The notes under the pieces were generated by a model, which saw only the letters and a program-made list of their open reading frames with translations, was not told where the DNA came from and made no database searches. Both the position numbers and the translations under genes were made by a program. A stretch of 64,000 nucleotides of DNA. Origin: Anaerococcus sp. Marseille-P3915 (GTDB lineage Bacteria > Bacillota > Clostridia > Tissierellales > Peptoniphilaceae). Location of the stretch: NCBI RefSeq assembly GCF_900258475.1, contig NZ_LT984887.1, forward strand, positions 214,052-278,051, given 5' to 3'. Position 1 is the stretch's first letter, and each line of letters starts with the position of its first letter. This document shows, in pieces, positions 63,122-64,000 of the stretch.

Positions 63122-63607
63122 ATGGCAATTAGAAATATAAGAATAGATGGAGATCCAATCTTAAGAAAGGTCTCAAGAGAAGTAGACCAAGTTACCGATA
63201 GGATTAATATTTTATTAGATGACATGGCAGAAACAATGTATGATGCAAACGGAGTAGGCCTTGCCGCTCCACAAGTAGGAATACTTAAAAGAGTAATAGT
63301 AGTAGACCCTCAAGATGGAGAGACAGGCCTAGTTAAGCTTGTAAACCCTGAAATAATAGAAAAAGATGGTGAACAAATCGGAGTAGAAGGTTGCCTATCT
63401 ATACCAGATTTCAACGCTACAGTTAAAAGAGCTGAGCATGTAAAGGTAAAATACCTTGATGAAGAAGGTAAGGAACAGATTTGGGATGCTCATGGTTTCC
63501 CAGCAGTTATTCTATCACACGAAATCGACCACTTAGACGGAATATTATTTAAGGATAAATACATCGAAGAAATTAAATTTGAGGACCAAGAAGAAATAAA
63601 TGATTAA
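63122..63607 (+). CDS. def: Peptide deformylase
   Basis: The 161-residue enzyme has the three motifs GVGLAAPQVG, EGCLSIP and HEIDHLDG, with Cys and two His binding the metal and Glu catalytic. It removes formyl groups from new proteins. AAGGAGG precedes the ATG. It overlaps fmt by eight bases. Confidence 0.96.
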   Translation: MAIRNIRIDGDPILRKVSREVDQVTDRINILLDDMAETMYDANGVGLAAPQVGILKRVIVVDPQDGETGLVKLVNPEIIEKDGEQIGVEGCLSIPDFNATVKRAEHVKVKYLDEEGKEQIWDAHGFPAVILSHEIDHLDGILFKDKYIEEIKFEDQEEIND

Positions 63608-64000
63608 TATATGTTTTATGGGCAATCCAAAGTTTGCAGTGCAGACTTTGGATGTTCTTTATAATGATGAAAATATAAATGTAAGCCTAGTTGTATCTAG
63701 CAAGGATAAGAAGAGGTCTAGGAATAAATTTTCTCCAACAGAGATTAAAAAGTATGCAGAAGATAAGGGAATTAGAGTTGAGACACCAGATTCTGTAAAT
63801 ACAGAAGAATTTGTGGGCCTACTTAAGGACCTTAAAATCGACTTTATAGTAGTAGTTGCCTTTGGCCAACTTCTAAAAGATGTTTTACTAGATAATTTTA
63901 AGGACAGGATAATAAACCTCCACCCTTCAAAATTACCACTGTATAGGGGAGCAAGTCCTATACAATTTTCCCTACTAAATGGTGAAGAGGAAACATCAGC
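63600..64000 (+). CDS. fmt: Methionyl-tRNA formyltransferase (cut by window end)
   Basis: The visible 133 codons begin MINICFMGNPKFAVQTLDVL and include VVVAFGQLL and NLHPSKLPLYRGASPIQ, the formyl-donor and tRNA binding motifs of Fmt. It formylates initiator Met-tRNA, the complement of Def. The 3' half lies outside the window. Confidence 0.95.
   Translation, partial: MINICFMGNPKFAVQTLDVLYNDENINVSLVVSSKDKKRSRNKFSPTEIKKYAEDKGIRVETPDSVNTEEFVGLLKDLKIDFIVVVAFGQLLKDVLLDNFKDRIINLHPSKLPLYRGASPIQFSLLNGEEETS

Noticed and set aside
1-64000. CRISPR arrays or rRNA genes
   Set aside because: No regularly spaced direct repeats and no rRNA-like sequence seen.

Overview
The window comes from a low-G+C, anaerobic Gram-positive bacterium. 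The evidence is A+T-rich codon use, strong GGAGG-type ribosome sites, an Rnf ion pump in the order C-D-G-E-A-B, acetate kinase, lipoproteins with Gram-positive anchors, and a DNA polymerase I without an intact proofreading site. The gene repertoire suggests the Peptoniphilaceae (Anaerococcus/Peptoniphilus relatives), but this is inferred from gene content only. The window is core chromosome interrupted by two accessory blocks.

Block 1 (1 to about 9,890) is the right end of an integrative element of the Tn916 type. It holds the start of a MobC-like mobilisation gene, a TetR-controlled cargo, and the element's sigma-like regulator, excisionase and tyrosine integrase. The cargo is a heterodimeric ABC transporter plus a complete ECF transporter. 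A perfect TetR operator lies on a consensus promoter, and a second copy lies before the ABC genes. The element ends in a set of TTACGACA repeats and a long inverted repeat. The next open frame is the C-terminal tRNA-binding domain of a methionyl-tRNA synthetase-like protein, so the element may have entered or abutted metG.

From 9,961 to 20,775 the core resumes. It carries an NSS transporter, a membrane-anchored alpha-amylase, a lipid kinase, a FecB/FecCD/ATPase iron-siderophore importer with a Fur-like box, a hotdog thioesterase, a CapA-like lipoprotein, a PAP2 phosphatase and tRNA-Leu(CAA).

Block 2 (about 20,776 to 29,550) is a more A+T-rich island behind the tRNA. It holds a decayed ABC ATPase gene, an IS256-family element, an HTH regulator of RRNPP type with a convergent 41-residue candidate signal peptide, a perfect 34-bp palindrome and a solo IS end. 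These precede a ribosomally made peptide (RiPP) locus: two 37-residue precursors with the same 12-residue leader, an M50-type membrane metalloprotease, a ThiF/E1-like enzyme with a membrane domain, an ABC exporter and several small membrane proteins. The island ends in a response-regulator gene that has lost its 5' end. The combination of ThiF, M50 protease and hydrophobic Cys-ending precursors under a likely peptide-sensing regulator is the best candidate for an undescribed system.

From 30,045 to the end the core holds polA-coaE-transglycosylase, the rnf operon and a long cell-envelope operon (NusG-II protein, Gx transporter, radC, mreBCD, a very large PBP2, a MinD-like ATPase, RNase G). It continues with recX and a GIY-YIG gene, tRNA-His and tRNA-Leu(TAG), pyrH-frr, a type IV pilus/competence-like pseudopilin operon, ackA, rpmF, plsX-acpP-rnc-radical SAM-smc and def-fmt. 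The smc gene appears to start with an AUU codon.
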